64,000 bases of DNA from assembly GCA_002102225.1 (NCBI GenBank), contig LQPB01000021.1, positions 1 to 64,000 of the forward strand. Reading direction: 5' to 3'. The translations under genes and the position numbers were made by a program. The stretch comes from Mycobacterium interjectum. GTDB lineage: Bacteria; Actinomycetota; Actinomycetes; Mycobacteriales; Mycobacteriaceae. This document shows positions 55,611 through 64,000 of this stretch, piece after piece. The notes below the pieces were generated by a model. It was given only the letters and a program-made list of their open reading frames with translations. It was not told the origin of the DNA and searched no databases. The first letter of the stretch is position 1. Every line of letters starts with the position of its first letter.

Positions 55611-55683
55611 TGCCCCCGGCAGGATTCGAACCTGCGGCCTTCTGCTCCGGAGGCAGACGCTCTATCCCCTGAGCTACGGGGGC
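55611..55683 (-). tRNA. tRNA-Arg (anticodon CCG)
   Basis: The minus strand reads GCCCCCGTAGCTCAGGGGAT and onward, a complete cloverleaf of 73 bases without encoded CCA. The acceptor stem GCCCCCG pairs with CGGGGGC, the discriminator is A, and the T-loop is GGTTCGAATCC. The anticodon loop CTCCGGA gives anticodon CCG, which reads the arginine codon CGG. No intron or second tRNA is seen. Confidence 0.95.
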
Positions 55684-55770
55684 GCACCGATATCGATATT
55701 GCGCCATTGGGCCCAGCCAGAGTAACGCATCGGCGAGACGGTCGTGACCCCGCCACAGCTCAAGAGCCGA

Positions 55771-56739
55771 TCACGAGGCCCTCGCCCGGGCGCTCGGGCG
55801 CAGCGCGCCGGGGGAGTGCCCGGTGTGTTTCTTCATCAGTCGGTGCAGGGTCGCCGGATCCGCCAATCCCACTGCGGCAGCGATCTCCTCGAGCGGCATG
55901 CGGGTGGTGCGCAACAGATGCAGCGAGCGCTCCAGGCGAACCCTCTGCACCAGCTGCAGCGGACTGAGGCCCACGGCGTTTCGCGTGCGGCGCGCCAGGG
56001 TTCGGGTGCTAAGGCCGCACAACCGGGCCAGCGAGTCGAGTGTGTGCGGTTCGTCCAACCGGGACCGGACGAAACGCTCCAAAGTCGCGACCGTCTCGTC
56101 GCGCGCCGCCAAGTGCGAGGGAATGAGAAAGCTCGCTTGCGACGTGCGCTGATCGGCCACGAGTCGGTTCGCGAGTTCGTCGGTGAGCGCCGCGCCGCCG
56201 AGGTGGCGCATCAGCGCGAGCATCAGGTCGATGTGGGCGAAGGCGCTGCCCGCCGTCCAGACCGGCCCGTCGCGAACGACCATTTCGTCGATGACGACGC
56301 GGGCCGCCGGCGCGACCCGGGCGAGATCGGCCCCGAGCCACCACGTCGTGACGCAGCGCCGTCGATCGAGCAGCCCGGCGGCGGCAAGGACGAATACCGC
56401 CGTGCACGACGCCGCGATTTCCGTGGCGCGGCCATCGAGACCCGCCAGCCACTCGGCGGCGACGGCGACGTCAGCGCCGCCGAGCCGCTCGGCGATCTCC
56501 TCGGGCTGCGCGGCGCCCAACCCGGGTACGACGACGACGTCCCTCGCCGTGGTGTGCGCGAGCGGTTGGGCGGCGACGGCCAGGCCACCGCGCAGGGCGA
56601 CCTGGCGCTGCGGCGAGACGAACCGAAGGTCGAACGCGGGTTTCCCAAGGATCCGATTGGCCGCCGAGACCACGTCGATCGTGACACCCACCGCGCTGGC
56701 GCTGGCCCCGTCCAGCACCAGCGCATCGAAACCGATCAT
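55771..56739 (-). CDS. GlxA-family regulator (DJ-1/PfpI domain plus AraC HTH)
   Basis: The protein has 322 residues. The N-terminal DJ-1/PfpI-like domain (about 1-175) carries the nucleophile-elbow-like AASCTAVFVLAAAGLL. The C-terminal AraC/XylS double HTH (about 225-310) has LDSLARLCGLSTRTLARR and EEIAAAVGLADPATLHRLMKK. GlxA-type regulators often control amino-acid or amine catabolism. It is divergent from the tautomerase/D-amino-acid-dehydratase operon (98-bp spacer), its likely target. Confidence 0.92.
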   Translation of the reverse strand: MIGFDALVLDGASASAVGVTIDVVSAANRILGKPAFDLRFVSPQRQVALRGGLAVAAQPLAHTTARDVVVVPGLGAAQPEEIAERLGGADVAVAAEWLAGLDGRATEIAASCTAVFVLAAAGLLDRRRCVTTWWLGADLARVAPAARVVIDEMVVRDGPVWTAGSAFAHIDLMLALMRHLGGAALTDELANRLVADQRTSQASFLIPSHLAARDETVATLERFVRSRLDEPHTLDSLARLCGLSTRTLARRTRNAVGLSPLQLVQRVRLERSLHLLRTTRMPLEEIAAAVGLADPATLHRLMKKHTGHSPGALRPSARARAS

Positions 56740-56837
56740 GTGGCAAATTATGCAAGAAAGGTGTCGGTCCTGCCACTGGCTTCCGCGGCGAAGGTGGAGG
56801 AAATTCGACAGCAGGACCCCCGTGAAAGGACGATGCC

Positions 56838-57302
56838 ATGCCGTTAATGCGCGTAACCCTGACCCCTGGCGCCTTCGACGAGAACGGCAAGGAGCGTCTG
56901 GTCACGGGCCTCACCGAGGCGGCGTGCCGTGCCGAGTCGGTGCCCGACCAGCCCCTACACCGGATGCGGGCCCTGGTCCTGCTGCACGAGTTAGCGTCCG
57001 GCGGCTTTTACTCCGCCGGCGCCCATGCGGACGCCGCGGTCGCCGGCGTATTCATCGATTGGCAGGTCAGCGCCGGGGTCCTCGACGGTGCCCGCAAGGC
57101 GAGATTCGCCGCCGAACTTCAGCAGGCCGCCGAATCGGCGGCTCGCGGCAACGACCGTAGCGGCGACAAGATGGTCGTCACGTCGTGCGTCATCCACGAA
57201 GTGCCCGAAGGCCAGTGGGCACAGAACGGGGCGATCCGCCGGCTCCCCGACATTGTCCCGCTTGCGGGATTCGAGCACCTGACCTCCGTCGCGCCCGGAT
57301 GA
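56838..57302 (+). CDS. Tautomerase-superfamily protein
   Basis: The protein has 154 residues. It begins Met-Pro (MPLMRVTLTPGAFDENGK), so Pro becomes the N-terminal catalytic residue after Met removal, the hallmark of the 4-oxalocrotonate tautomerase/MIF superfamily. Two beta-alpha-beta units fit the length. The middle segment SGGFYSAGAHADAAVAGVFIDW is characteristic of a long form, and the exact family is not assigned. AAAGGA precedes the ATG. The 3' end overlaps the next gene by 4 bp. Confidence 0.8.
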   Translation: MPLMRVTLTPGAFDENGKERLVTGLTEAACRAESVPDQPLHRMRALVLLHELASGGFYSAGAHADAAVAGVFIDWQVSAGVLDGARKARFAAELQQAAESAARGNDRSGDKMVVTSCVIHEVPEGQWAQNGAIRRLPDIVPLAGFEHLTSVAPG

Positions 57303-58441
57303 CGATGCGTCCGGCGGAAGCGTTGGCGCAAGCCATGATTGGCGAACCGAACTCTCGTTTCCGCCTGCCCACACCGGCACTGGTCCTGGACGAATCGGCG
57401 CTGGACGCCAACATCGCTCGGATGGCCGAACGCACCCGCGGCAGGGCGGCCCTGCGCCCGCACGCCAAGACGCACAAATGCGCCTGGATCGCCAGAAAGC
57501 AGATCGCCGCCGGCGCGGCGGGGATCTGCTGCGCCAAAATCGGGGAAGCCGAAGCGCTTTCGGCGGCCGGCGTGCGTGGCATTCTCCTGACGTCGCCGGG
57601 AGCCGACCCAGTGATGCCGAAGCGGCTGTGCGACGTGGCGGCGCTCGACGCCGGATTTGCGTGTGTGGTCGATCATCCCGATCCGGTGACCGTGCTGAAC
57701 GGGGAAGCGTGCCGCCGCGGCATTCGCGTCAATGTCCTCATCGACGTCGACGTGGGGCTGGGCCGCACCGGCGTTTCCGGTCCGGAACACGCGGTCGCGC
57801 TGGCCGAGCAAGTCCATCGGTGCGGCGGGCTGACGCTGGCCGGCGTCCAGGGCTACGGCGGTCATTGGCAGCACATCGCCGGCTTCCAAAAGCGTTGCGA
57901 CGCAGTCCGAGCCGGCATGGAGACCCTGTCGACGGTGGTCGACGCGCTTCGAACCGCCGGTCACGGGGTCGGCATCGTCACCGGCGGCGGCACCGGGACC
58001 GTCGCGGCCGATCTGGACTTGGGTGTCCTCAACGAAGTGCAACCCGGCTCGTATGTGTTCATGGACGCCGAATATTCGGACGCGTTGGGCGACGACGACG
58101 ACGGAGCCTTCGACACCAGCCTCTGGGTTGCGAGCCAAGTGATCAGCGCCAACGCCGACGCGATCGTCACCGTCGACGCCGGCCTGAAGGCTTTCGCGAC
58201 GGACGGCCCCCTGCCGCGGCCGGCCGGAGGGCGGTTCGGCGGCTCGACGTACATGTTCTTCGGCGACGAGCACGGCGCGCTCACCCGGCCCGCCGGCTCA
58301 CCCGTCAGCCTCGGGGAACGCGTGGAGTTCGTAACCCCGCACTGCGACCCCACCGTGGATCGGTATGACGCCTACCACATTGTCCGGGGCGACCGGCTGG
58401 TCGACATCGTGCCGATCGAGGCCGCCCGCGCCAGCCAATAG
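57299..58441 (+). CDS. PLP-dependent D-serine dehydratase/D-threonine aldolase-like enzyme
   Basis: The protein has 380 residues with a fold-type III (alanine racemase-like) barrel. The PLP lysine is in LRPHAKTHK (about residue 57), the phosphate-binding glycines are in VTGGGTGT, and the zinc-site His/Cys are in FVTPHCDPTVDRYD. This places it in the DSD1 family (D-serine dehydratase, D-threonine aldolase, or 3-hydroxy-D-aspartate types). Start ATG at 57299 overlaps the tautomerase stop (ATGA). It is read toward argS, which begins 83 bp later. Confidence 0.88.
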   Translation: MTMRPAEALAQAMIGEPNSRFRLPTPALVLDESALDANIARMAERTRGRAALRPHAKTHKCAWIARKQIAAGAAGICCAKIGEAEALSAAGVRGILLTSPGADPVMPKRLCDVAALDAGFACVVDHPDPVTVLNGEACRRGIRVNVLIDVDVGLGRTGVSGPEHAVALAEQVHRCGGLTLAGVQGYGGHWQHIAGFQKRCDAVRAGMETLSTVVDALRTAGHGVGIVTGGGTGTVAADLDLGVLNEVQPGSYVFMDAEYSDALGDDDDGAFDTSLWVASQVISANADAIVTVDAGLKAFATDGPLPRPAGGRFGGSTYMFFGDEHGALTRPAGSPVSLGERVEFVTPHCDPTVDRYDAYHIVRGDRLVDIVPIEAARASQ

Positions 58442-58523
58442 CGCCCGCAGGCCCCGGTGCGGCAGCGCTGCCACCTGCAATAGATTCGGGGCCGGGGGAC
58501 TGTAGCCAATAGGATGGACGCTC

Positions 58524-60176
58524 GTGACCCCCGCCGACCTGGCCGAGCTGCTCAAAGCCACCGCTGCCGCGGTGCTTGCCGAGCGCGGGCTGGACGCTGC
58601 CGCGTTGCCGGCGACGGTCACCGTGGAACGGCCGCGTAATCCCGAGCACGGCGACTACGCCAGCAACCTGGCGCTGCAGCTGGGCAAGAAGGTCGGCGCC
58701 AACCCGCGTGAGCTGGCCGGATGGCTCGCCGAAAAGCTGGTCGAAGCGGACGGCGTCGCCTCCGCGGAGGTGGCCGGGCCCGGCTTCATCAACATGCGCC
58801 TCGAGGCATCGGCGCAGGCCAAGGTCGTCAACGACGTCCTCGACGCCGGCGACGAGTTCGGTTACTCGGACGCGCTGGCCGGGCAGAAGATCAACCTGGA
58901 ATTCGTCTCGGCCAACCCGACCGGGCCGATCCACATCGGCGGCACCCGCTGGGCCGCGGTCGGCGACGCGCTGGGCCGGTTGCTGTCCACGCAGGGCGCC
59001 GACGTGGTGCGCGAGTACTACTTCAACGACCACGGCGCCCAGATCGACCGGTTCGCGAGCTCCCTGATCGCCGCGGCCAAGGGCGAACCCACCCCCGCCG
59101 ACGGCTACGCCGGCACCTATATCCATGACATCGCCGCGCAGATCCTGCAGAAGGCGCCCGACGCGCTGAGCCTGCCCGACGCCGAAATGCACGAGACCTT
59201 CCGGGAAATCGGCGTCGACCTGATGTTCACCCACATCAAGGAGTCGCTGCACGAGTTCGGCACCGACTTCGACGTCTACACCCACGAAGACTCGATGCAT
59301 ACCAGCGGCCGCGTCGACCAGGCCATCGCCAGGCTGCGTGAATCCGGCAACGTCTACGAGAAGGACGGCGCAACCTGGTTGCGCACCAGCGCTTTCGGTG
59401 ACGACAAGGACCGCGTCGTGATCAAGAGCGACGGCAAGCCGGCCTACATCGCCGCCGACATCGCCTACTACCTCGACAAGCGGCAGCGCGGGTTCGACTT
59501 GTGCATCTACATGCTCGGGGCCGACCACCACGGCTACATCGCCAGGCTCAAGGCCGTGGCCGCCGCGTTCGGAGAGGACCCGGCCACCGTCGAGGTGCTC
59601 ATCGGGCAGCTGGTCAACCTCGTCCGGGACGGCCAGCCGGTCCGGATGAGCAAGCGCGCCGGAACGGTGCTCACCCTCGACGATCTGGTCGAGGCGATCG
59701 GTGTCGACGCGGCGCGCTACAGCCTGATCCGCTCGTCGGTGGACACCGCCATCGACATCGACCTGGCGCTGTGGTCCTCGGCGTCCAACGAAAACCCGGT
59801 CTATTACGTGCAATACGCGCACGCCCGGCTGTCGGCGCTGGCCCGCAACGCCGCGGAGCTCGGCCTGATCCCCGACACCGGCCACCTTGAGCTGCTCACG
59901 CACGACAAGGAGGGCACGCTGCTGCGCTCCATCGGCGAATTCCCGCGCGTGCTGAAAACCGCTGCCGCCCTGAGGGAACCGCACCGGGTGTGCCGCTACC
60001 TCGAAGATCTCGCCGGCGACTACCACCGGTTCTACGACTCGTGCCGGGTGTTGCCGCAGGGCGACGAGCAACCCACCGACCTGCACACCGCACGCCTGGC
60101 GTTGTGCCAGGCCGCCCGCCAGGTCATCGCCAATGGGCTGACGATCCTGGGCGTCAGCGCCCCGGAGCGAATGTGA
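58524..60176 (+). CDS. argS: Arginyl-tRNA synthetase
   Basis: The protein has 550 residues and starts with GTG. The class I HIGH motif is [16 protein letters not shown] (near residue 137), the KMSKS equivalent is [10 protein letters not shown], and the DALR anticodon-binding domain is at the C-terminus ([12 protein letters not shown]). It charges tRNA-Arg with arginine. It is the first gene of argS-lysA-hom-thrC. The stop overlaps the lysA start (ATGTGA). A tRNA-Arg gene lies nearby on the other strand. Confidence 0.97.
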   Translation: MTPADLAELLKATAAAVLAERGLDAAALPATVTVERPRNPEHGDYASNLALQLGKKVGANPRELAGWLAEKLVEADGVASAEVAGPGFINMRLEASAQAKVVNDVLDAGDEFGYSDALAGQKINLEFVSANPTGPIHIGGTRWAAVGDALGRLLSTQGADVVREYYFNDHGAQIDRFASSLIAAAKGEPTPADGYAGTYIHDIAAQILQKAPDALSLPDAEMHETFREIGVDLMFTHIKESLHEFGTDFDVYTHEDSMHTSGRVDQAIARLRESGNVYEKDGATWLRTSAFGDDKDRVVIKSDGKPAYIAADIAYYLDKRQRGFDLCIYMLGADHHGYIARLKAVAAAFGEDPATVEVLIGQLVNLVRDGQPVRMSKRAGTVLTLDDLVEAIGVDAARYSLIRSSVDTAIDIDLALWSSASNENPVYYVQYAHARLSALARNAAELGLIPDTGHLELLTHDKEGTLLRSIGEFPRVLKTAAALREPHRVCRYLEDLAGDYHRFYDSCRVLPQGDEQPTDLHTARLALCQAARQVIANGLTILGVSAPERM

Positions 60177-61591
60177 ACGTCCATCCCGCCGGTCCCCGGC
60201 ACGCCGACGAGGCCCGTCACGCCGAGAGCCCGCCACGGCCGCAATCCCCCGAGGAGCTGCTGCGGCTGGCCCCGCACGTGTGGCCGCGCAGCGCGACTCG
60301 CGACGAAAACGGAGCCGCGGTCATCGGTGGCCTACCGGTGACCGACCTCGCCCAGGAGTACGGGACCCCGCTGTTCGTCGTCGACGAGGACGACTTCCGC
60401 TCCCGCTGCCAGGACCTGGCGACAGCATTCGGCGGCGGCGACAACGTGCACTACGCCGCCAAGGCGTTCCTGTGCACCGAGGTGGCCCGCTGGATCAACG
60501 AGGAGGGCCTCTCGCTCGACGTATCCACCGGCGGGGAACTGGCCGTCGCGCTGCACGCCGACTTCCCGCCGGAGCGGATCATCTTCCACGGCAACAACAA
60601 ATCCGTCGCGGAGCTGACCGCCGCCGTCAAGGCCGGGGTCGGCCACATCGTGCTGGACTCGATGCTCGAGATCGAACGCCTCGACGCCATCGCGGGGGAG
60701 GCGGGCATCGTCCAGGACGTGCTGGTGCGCCTGACCGTCGGGGTCGAAGCGCACACCCACGAGTTCATCTCCACCGCACACGAGGACCAGAAGTTCGGGC
60801 TGTCGGTGGCCAGCGGCGCCGCAATGACGGCGGTGCGCCGGGTGTTCGACACCGATCACCTGCGGCTGGTTGGGTTGCACAGCCACATCGGCTCACAGAT
60901 CTTCGACGTCGACGGCTTCGAACTGGCCGCGCACCGCGTCATCGGCCTGCTGCACGACATCGTCGCCGAGTTCGGCGTCGACAAGACGGCCCAGCTGTCG
61001 ACGGTCGATCTCGGTGGCGGCTTTGGCATCTCGTACCTGGCGCCCGACGACCCGCCGCCGATCGCCGAGCTGGCGGCCAAGCTGAGCGCCATCGTGCACA
61101 ACGAGTCGGCGGCGGTCGGGCTGCCCACGCCCAGGTTGGTGGTCGAGCCGGGGCGCGCGATCGCCGGACCGGGCACCATCACGCTGTACGAGGTGGGCAC
61201 CGTCAAGGACGTGGACGTGAGCACGACCGCGCACCGGCGTTACGTCAGCGTCGACGGCGGCATGAGCGACAACATCCGCACGGCGCTCTACGACGCCCAG
61301 TACGACGCCCGGCTGGTCTCGCGGATCAGCGACGCACCGGCGGAGTTGGCGCGTATCGTCGGAAAGCACTGCGAGACGGGCGATATCGTCGTTCGCGACA
61401 CCTGGGTTCCGGGTGACCTGCAGCCGGGCGACCTGCTCGGGGTCGCCGCCACCGGCGCCTACTGCTATTCGCTGTCGAGCCGTTACAACATGATCGGCCG
61501 CCCCGCCGTGGTCGCCGTGCGCGGGGGGCGCGCACGGCTGATCCTGCGCCGGGAAACGGTCGACGATCTGCTGAGTCTGGAAGTGAGGTGA
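60173..61591 (+). CDS. lysA: Diaminopimelate decarboxylase
   Basis: The protein has 472 residues from GTG at 60173. The PLP lysine is in [11 protein letters not shown], the PLP phosphate motif is LGGGFGI, and the catalytic Cys/Glu regions are [10 protein letters not shown] and [11 protein letters not shown]. It makes lysine from meso-diaminopimelate, the last step of lysine synthesis. The first 25 or so residues ([20 protein letters not shown]) extend beyond the M. tuberculosis protein as recalled, so a later start is possible, although no strong alternative start or ribosome site stands out. Confidence 0.96.
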   Translation: MNVHPAGPRHADEARHAESPPRPQSPEELLRLAPHVWPRSATRDENGAAVIGGLPVTDLAQEYGTPLFVVDEDDFRSRCQDLATAFGGGDNVHYAAKAFLCTEVARWINEEGLSLDVSTGGELAVALHADFPPERIIFHGNNKSVAELTAAVKAGVGHIVLDSMLEIERLDAIAGEAGIVQDVLVRLTVGVEAHTHEFISTAHEDQKFGLSVASGAAMTAVRRVFDTDHLRLVGLHSHIGSQIFDVDGFELAAHRVIGLLHDIVAEFGVDKTAQLSTVDLGGGFGISYLAPDDPPPIAELAAKLSAIVHNESAAVGLPTPRLVVEPGRAIAGPGTITLYEVGTVKDVDVSTTAHRRYVSVDGGMSDNIRTALYDAQYDARLVSRISDAPAELARIVGKHCETGDIVVRDTWVPGDLQPGDLLGVAATGAYCYSLSSRYNMIGRPAVVAVRGGRARLILRRETVDDLLSLEVR

Positions 61592-61594
61592 CCC

Positions 61595-62920
61595 GTGCCC
61601 GGTGACGAAAAGGCCGTCGGCGTAGCGGTACTCGGGTTGGGCAACGTCGGCAGCGAAGTCGTTCGCATCATCGAGGGCAGCGCCGAGGACCTGGCCGCCC
61701 GCGTCGGCGCGCCGTTGGTGCTGCGCGGGATCGGGGTGCGCCGCGTCGCGGCCGACCGCGGCGTTCCGGTCGGCCTGCTGACCGACAACATCGAAGAGCT
61801 GGTCTGCCGCGAGGACGTCGACATCGTGGTCGAGGTGATGGGACCGGTGGAGCCGGCCCGCAAGGCGATCCTGTCCGCGCTGGAGCACGGCAAGTCCGTC
61901 GTCACCGCCAACAAGGCGTTGCTGTCCACCTCCACCGGGGAGCTGGCGCAGGCGGCCGAAAACGCCCACGTCGACCTGTATTTCGAGGCGGCGGTCGCGG
62001 GCGCGATTCCGGTAATCCGCCCGCTGACCCAATCGCTGGCCGGCGACACGGTGCTGCGGGTGGCCGGCATCGTCAACGGCACCACCAACTACATCCTGTC
62101 CGCGATGGACAGCACCGGCGCCGACTACGACAGCGCCCTGGCCGACGCCGGCGCGCTGGGCTACGCCGAGGCCGATCCCACTGCCGACGTCGAAGGCTAC
62201 GACGCCGCCGCCAAGGCCGCGATTCTGGCGTCCATCGCCTTTCACACCCGGGTGCACGCCGACGACGTCTACCGCGAGGGCATCACCAAGATCACCCCGG
62301 CCGACTTCGCGTCCGCGCGATCCCTGGGCTGCACCATCAAGCTGCTGTCCATCTGCGAGCGGATCACCGGCGACGATGGCCAGCAACGGGTTTCGGCCCG
62401 CGTCTACCCCGCGCTGGTTCCCCTGTCGCATCCGCTCGCCACGGTCAACGGCGCGTTCAACGCGGTGGTGGTCGAGGCCGCGGCCTCGGGAAGGCTGATG
62501 TTCTACGGTCAGGGCGCCGGCGGCGCGCCGACCGCCTCGGCGGTCACCGGCGACCTGGTGATGGCCGCGCGCAACCGGGTCCTGGGCAGCCGCGGTCCCA
62601 AGGAGTCGAGGTATGCCCAACTCCCCATCGCCCCAATGGGTCTCATCTCGACCCGCTACTACGTCAGCATGAACGTCGCCGACGAGCCAGGCGTGTTGTC
62701 CTCGGTGGCGGCGGAATTCGCCAAGCGCGAGGTGAGCATCGCCGAGGTTCGCCAGGAAGGCATGGTGGACGAGGACGGCCGACGGGTGGGAGCCCGCGTC
62801 GTGGTGGTCACGCATACCGCCACCGACGCCGCCCTTTCCGAAACCGTCGATGCGCTCGCCGATTTGGATGTCGTGCAGAGCGTGACAAGCGTGCTGCGAT
62901 TGGAAGGAAACGGCCTGTGA
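61595..62920 (+). CDS. hom: Homoserine dehydrogenase
   Basis: The protein has 441 residues and starts with GTG. An N-terminal NAD(P) domain ([14 protein letters not shown]), catalytic-domain signature ([20 protein letters not shown]) and C-terminal ACT domain (about 355-440, [20 protein letters not shown]) are present. It reduces aspartate semialdehyde to homoserine, and the ACT domain gives threonine feedback control. The gene is also called thrA in M. tuberculosis. It starts 3 bp after lysA and overlaps thrC by 4 bp. Confidence 0.96.
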   Translation: MPGDEKAVGVAVLGLGNVGSEVVRIIEGSAEDLAARVGAPLVLRGIGVRRVAADRGVPVGLLTDNIEELVCREDVDIVVEVMGPVEPARKAILSALEHGKSVVTANKALLSTSTGELAQAAENAHVDLYFEAAVAGAIPVIRPLTQSLAGDTVLRVAGIVNGTTNYILSAMDSTGADYDSALADAGALGYAEADPTADVEGYDAAAKAAILASIAFHTRVHADDVYREGITKITPADFASARSLGCTIKLLSICERITGDDGQQRVSARVYPALVPLSHPLATVNGAFNAVVVEAAASGRLMFYGQGAGGAPTASAVTGDLVMAARNRVLGSRGPKESRYAQLPIAPMGLISTRYYVSMNVADEPGVLSSVAAEFAKREVSIAEVRQEGMVDEDGRRVGARVVVVTHTATDAALSETVDALADLDVVQSVTSVLRLEGNGL

Positions 62921-63999
62921 GCGTCCCCCGGACGGCCACCCATCAACCCTGGCCCGGAGTGATCGCGGCGTACCGCGACCGGTTGCCGGTCGGCGACAAC
63001 TGGACCCCGGTCACGCTGCTCGAGGGCGGTACCCCGCTGATCGCGGCGACCCGGCTCTCCGAAAAATCCGGCTGCACCGTCCATCTCAAGGTCGAGGGCC
63101 TCAACCCCACCGGCTCCTTCAAGGACCGGGGCATGACGATGGCCGTCACCGACGCCCTGGCCCGCGGCCAGCGGGCGGTACTGTGCGCGTCGACGGGCAA
63201 CACCTCGGCGTCGGCCGCCGCGTACGCCGCGCGCGCGGGGATCACCTGCGCGGTGCTGATCCCGCAGGGCAAGATCGCGATGGGCAAGCTGGCGCAGGCG
63301 GTGATGCACGGCGCCAAGATCATCCAGATCGACGGCAACTTCGACGACTGCCTGGAATTGGCGCGCAAGATGGCCGCCGATTTCCCCACCATCGCGCTGG
63401 TGAACTCGGTCAACCCCGTGCGCATCGAGGGGCAGAAGACGGCGGCGTTCGAGATCGTCGACGCGCTGGGCGCCGCGCCCGACGTGCACGCCCTGCCGGT
63501 CGGCAACGCCGGCAACATCACCGCGTACTGGAAGGGCTACACCGAGTACCACCAGGAGGGCGTGATCGACAAGCTGCCCCGGATGCTCGGGGCCCAGGCC
63601 GCTGGCGCGGCCCCCCTGGTGCTCGGCAAACCGGTCACCCACCCCGAGACCATCGCGACCGCGATCCGAATCGGCGCCCCGGCGTCATGGACGGCCGCCG
63701 TCGCCGCCCAGCAGCAATCCAACGGGCGCTTCCTGGCGGTCACCGACGAGGAGATCCTGGCGGCATACCACCTGGTGGCCGCCTCCGAGGGCGTCTTCGT
63801 CGAGCCCGCCTCCGCGGCCAGCATCGCGGGGCTGCTCAAGGCCGTCGACGACGGCTGGGTGGCGCGCGGGTCGACGGTGGTGTGCACGGTGACCGGCAAC
63901 GGCCTCAAGGATCCCGACACCGCGCTGAAGGACATGCCGACCGTGTCCGCGTTGCCGGTGGATCCGGTGCTCGTCGTCGAGCAATTGGGTCTCGCGTAA
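62917..63999 (+). CDS. thrC: Threonine synthase
   Basis: The protein has 360 residues and starts with GTG at 62917. The PLP lysine lies in [12 protein letters not shown] and the phosphate loop is PVGNAGNIT. It converts O-phosphohomoserine to threonine. Its length and ending ([12 protein letters not shown]) fit a complete protein whose stop falls on the last bases of the window. A thrB gene would be expected immediately to the right. Confidence 0.96.
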   Translation: MSVPRTATHQPWPGVIAAYRDRLPVGDNWTPVTLLEGGTPLIAATRLSEKSGCTVHLKVEGLNPTGSFKDRGMTMAVTDALARGQRAVLCASTGNTSASAAAYAARAGITCAVLIPQGKIAMGKLAQAVMHGAKIIQIDGNFDDCLELARKMAADFPTIALVNSVNPVRIEGQKTAAFEIVDALGAAPDVHALPVGNAGNITAYWKGYTEYHQEGVIDKLPRMLGAQAAGAAPLVLGKPVTHPETIATAIRIGAPASWTAAVAAQQQSNGRFLAVTDEEILAAYHLVAASEGVFVEPASAASIAGLLKAVDDGWVARGSTVVCTVTGNGLKDPDTALKDMPTVSALPVDPVLVVEQLGLA

Positions 64000-64000
64000 G

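Noticed and set aside
55490..55770. Phage or island attachment site at the tRNA-Arg gene
   Set aside because: No second copy of the tRNA 3' end, integrase or phage gene was found in the window.

Overview
The window is very GC-rich actinobacterial DNA and almost certainly comes from a slow-growing Mycobacterium outside the M. tuberculosis complex. The evidence is a PE_PGRS gene at the left edge, a PE-domain hydrolase, PknH/EmbR, LprB/LprC, F420-dependent oxidoreductases, frequent GTG starts and 4-bp ATGA/GTGA overlaps. Gene order from about 7.5 kb onward follows the M. tuberculosis segment Rv1261c-Rv1295 as I recall it, with several local rearrangements. No species is assigned.

Layout. 0-7.5 kb: truncated PE_PGRS gene, a large ATPase-LuxR regulator, and a 1323-residue membrane GGDEF-GGDEF-EAL protein. 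7.5-12 kb: F420-type nitroreductase, HIT protein, amidase (amiB2), class III adenylyl cyclase (Rv1264-like), a probable Mcr11 small RNA, and abmR. 12-20.3 kb: an expanded pknH-embR locus. Two receptor Ser/Thr kinases with near-identical kinase domains but different extracellular domains, a methyltransferase, embR, and two copies of a secreted pair (C39-like protein plus DUF732 protein) are all read leftward. 20.3-25.7 kb: an asymmetric ABC exporter, lipoproteins lprB and lprC, and a SixA-like phosphatase. 25.7-32.5 kb: PE-domain alpha/beta hydrolase, an Mre11/Rad50-like pair, and an S33 hydrolase. 32.4-37.9 kb: the oppBCDA peptide importer. 38-42.5 kb: carbonic anhydrase, a thioesterase, cysD-cysNC sulfate activation, and an Rrf2 regulator.

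42.4-58.5 kb is an accessory block in the place where M. tuberculosis carries Rv1288-Rv1291c. It holds two VOC proteins, two LLM-type F420 oxidoreductases, a K+ channel with two RCK modules, NTF2-like, NUDIX, a frameshifted PPOX gene, TetR and Lrp regulators, four SDR/epimerase enzymes, a CMD protein, a second Ddn-like protein, a GarA-like FHA protein, tRNA-Arg(CCG), a GlxA regulator, and a tautomerase/D-amino-acid-dehydratase pair. 58.5-64 kb: argS-lysA-hom-thrC, the aspartate-family amino acid operon.

Most interesting signal: each of the four secreted-protein genes around embR has, 45-63 bp upstream of its start, three heptamers phased exactly 11 bp apart (consensus roughly RAGRATT). This is the operator geometry used by SARP/OmpR-type winged-helix regulators such as EmbR. 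Together with the twin PknH-type kinases, it suggests a local kinase-EmbR circuit controlling a duplicated set of secreted C39-like and DUF732 proteins. Other notable points are the Rad50/Mre11-like pair with altered catalytic residues, a single-base frameshift in the PPOX gene, a GarA paralogue, and a perfect palindrome upstream of cysD.
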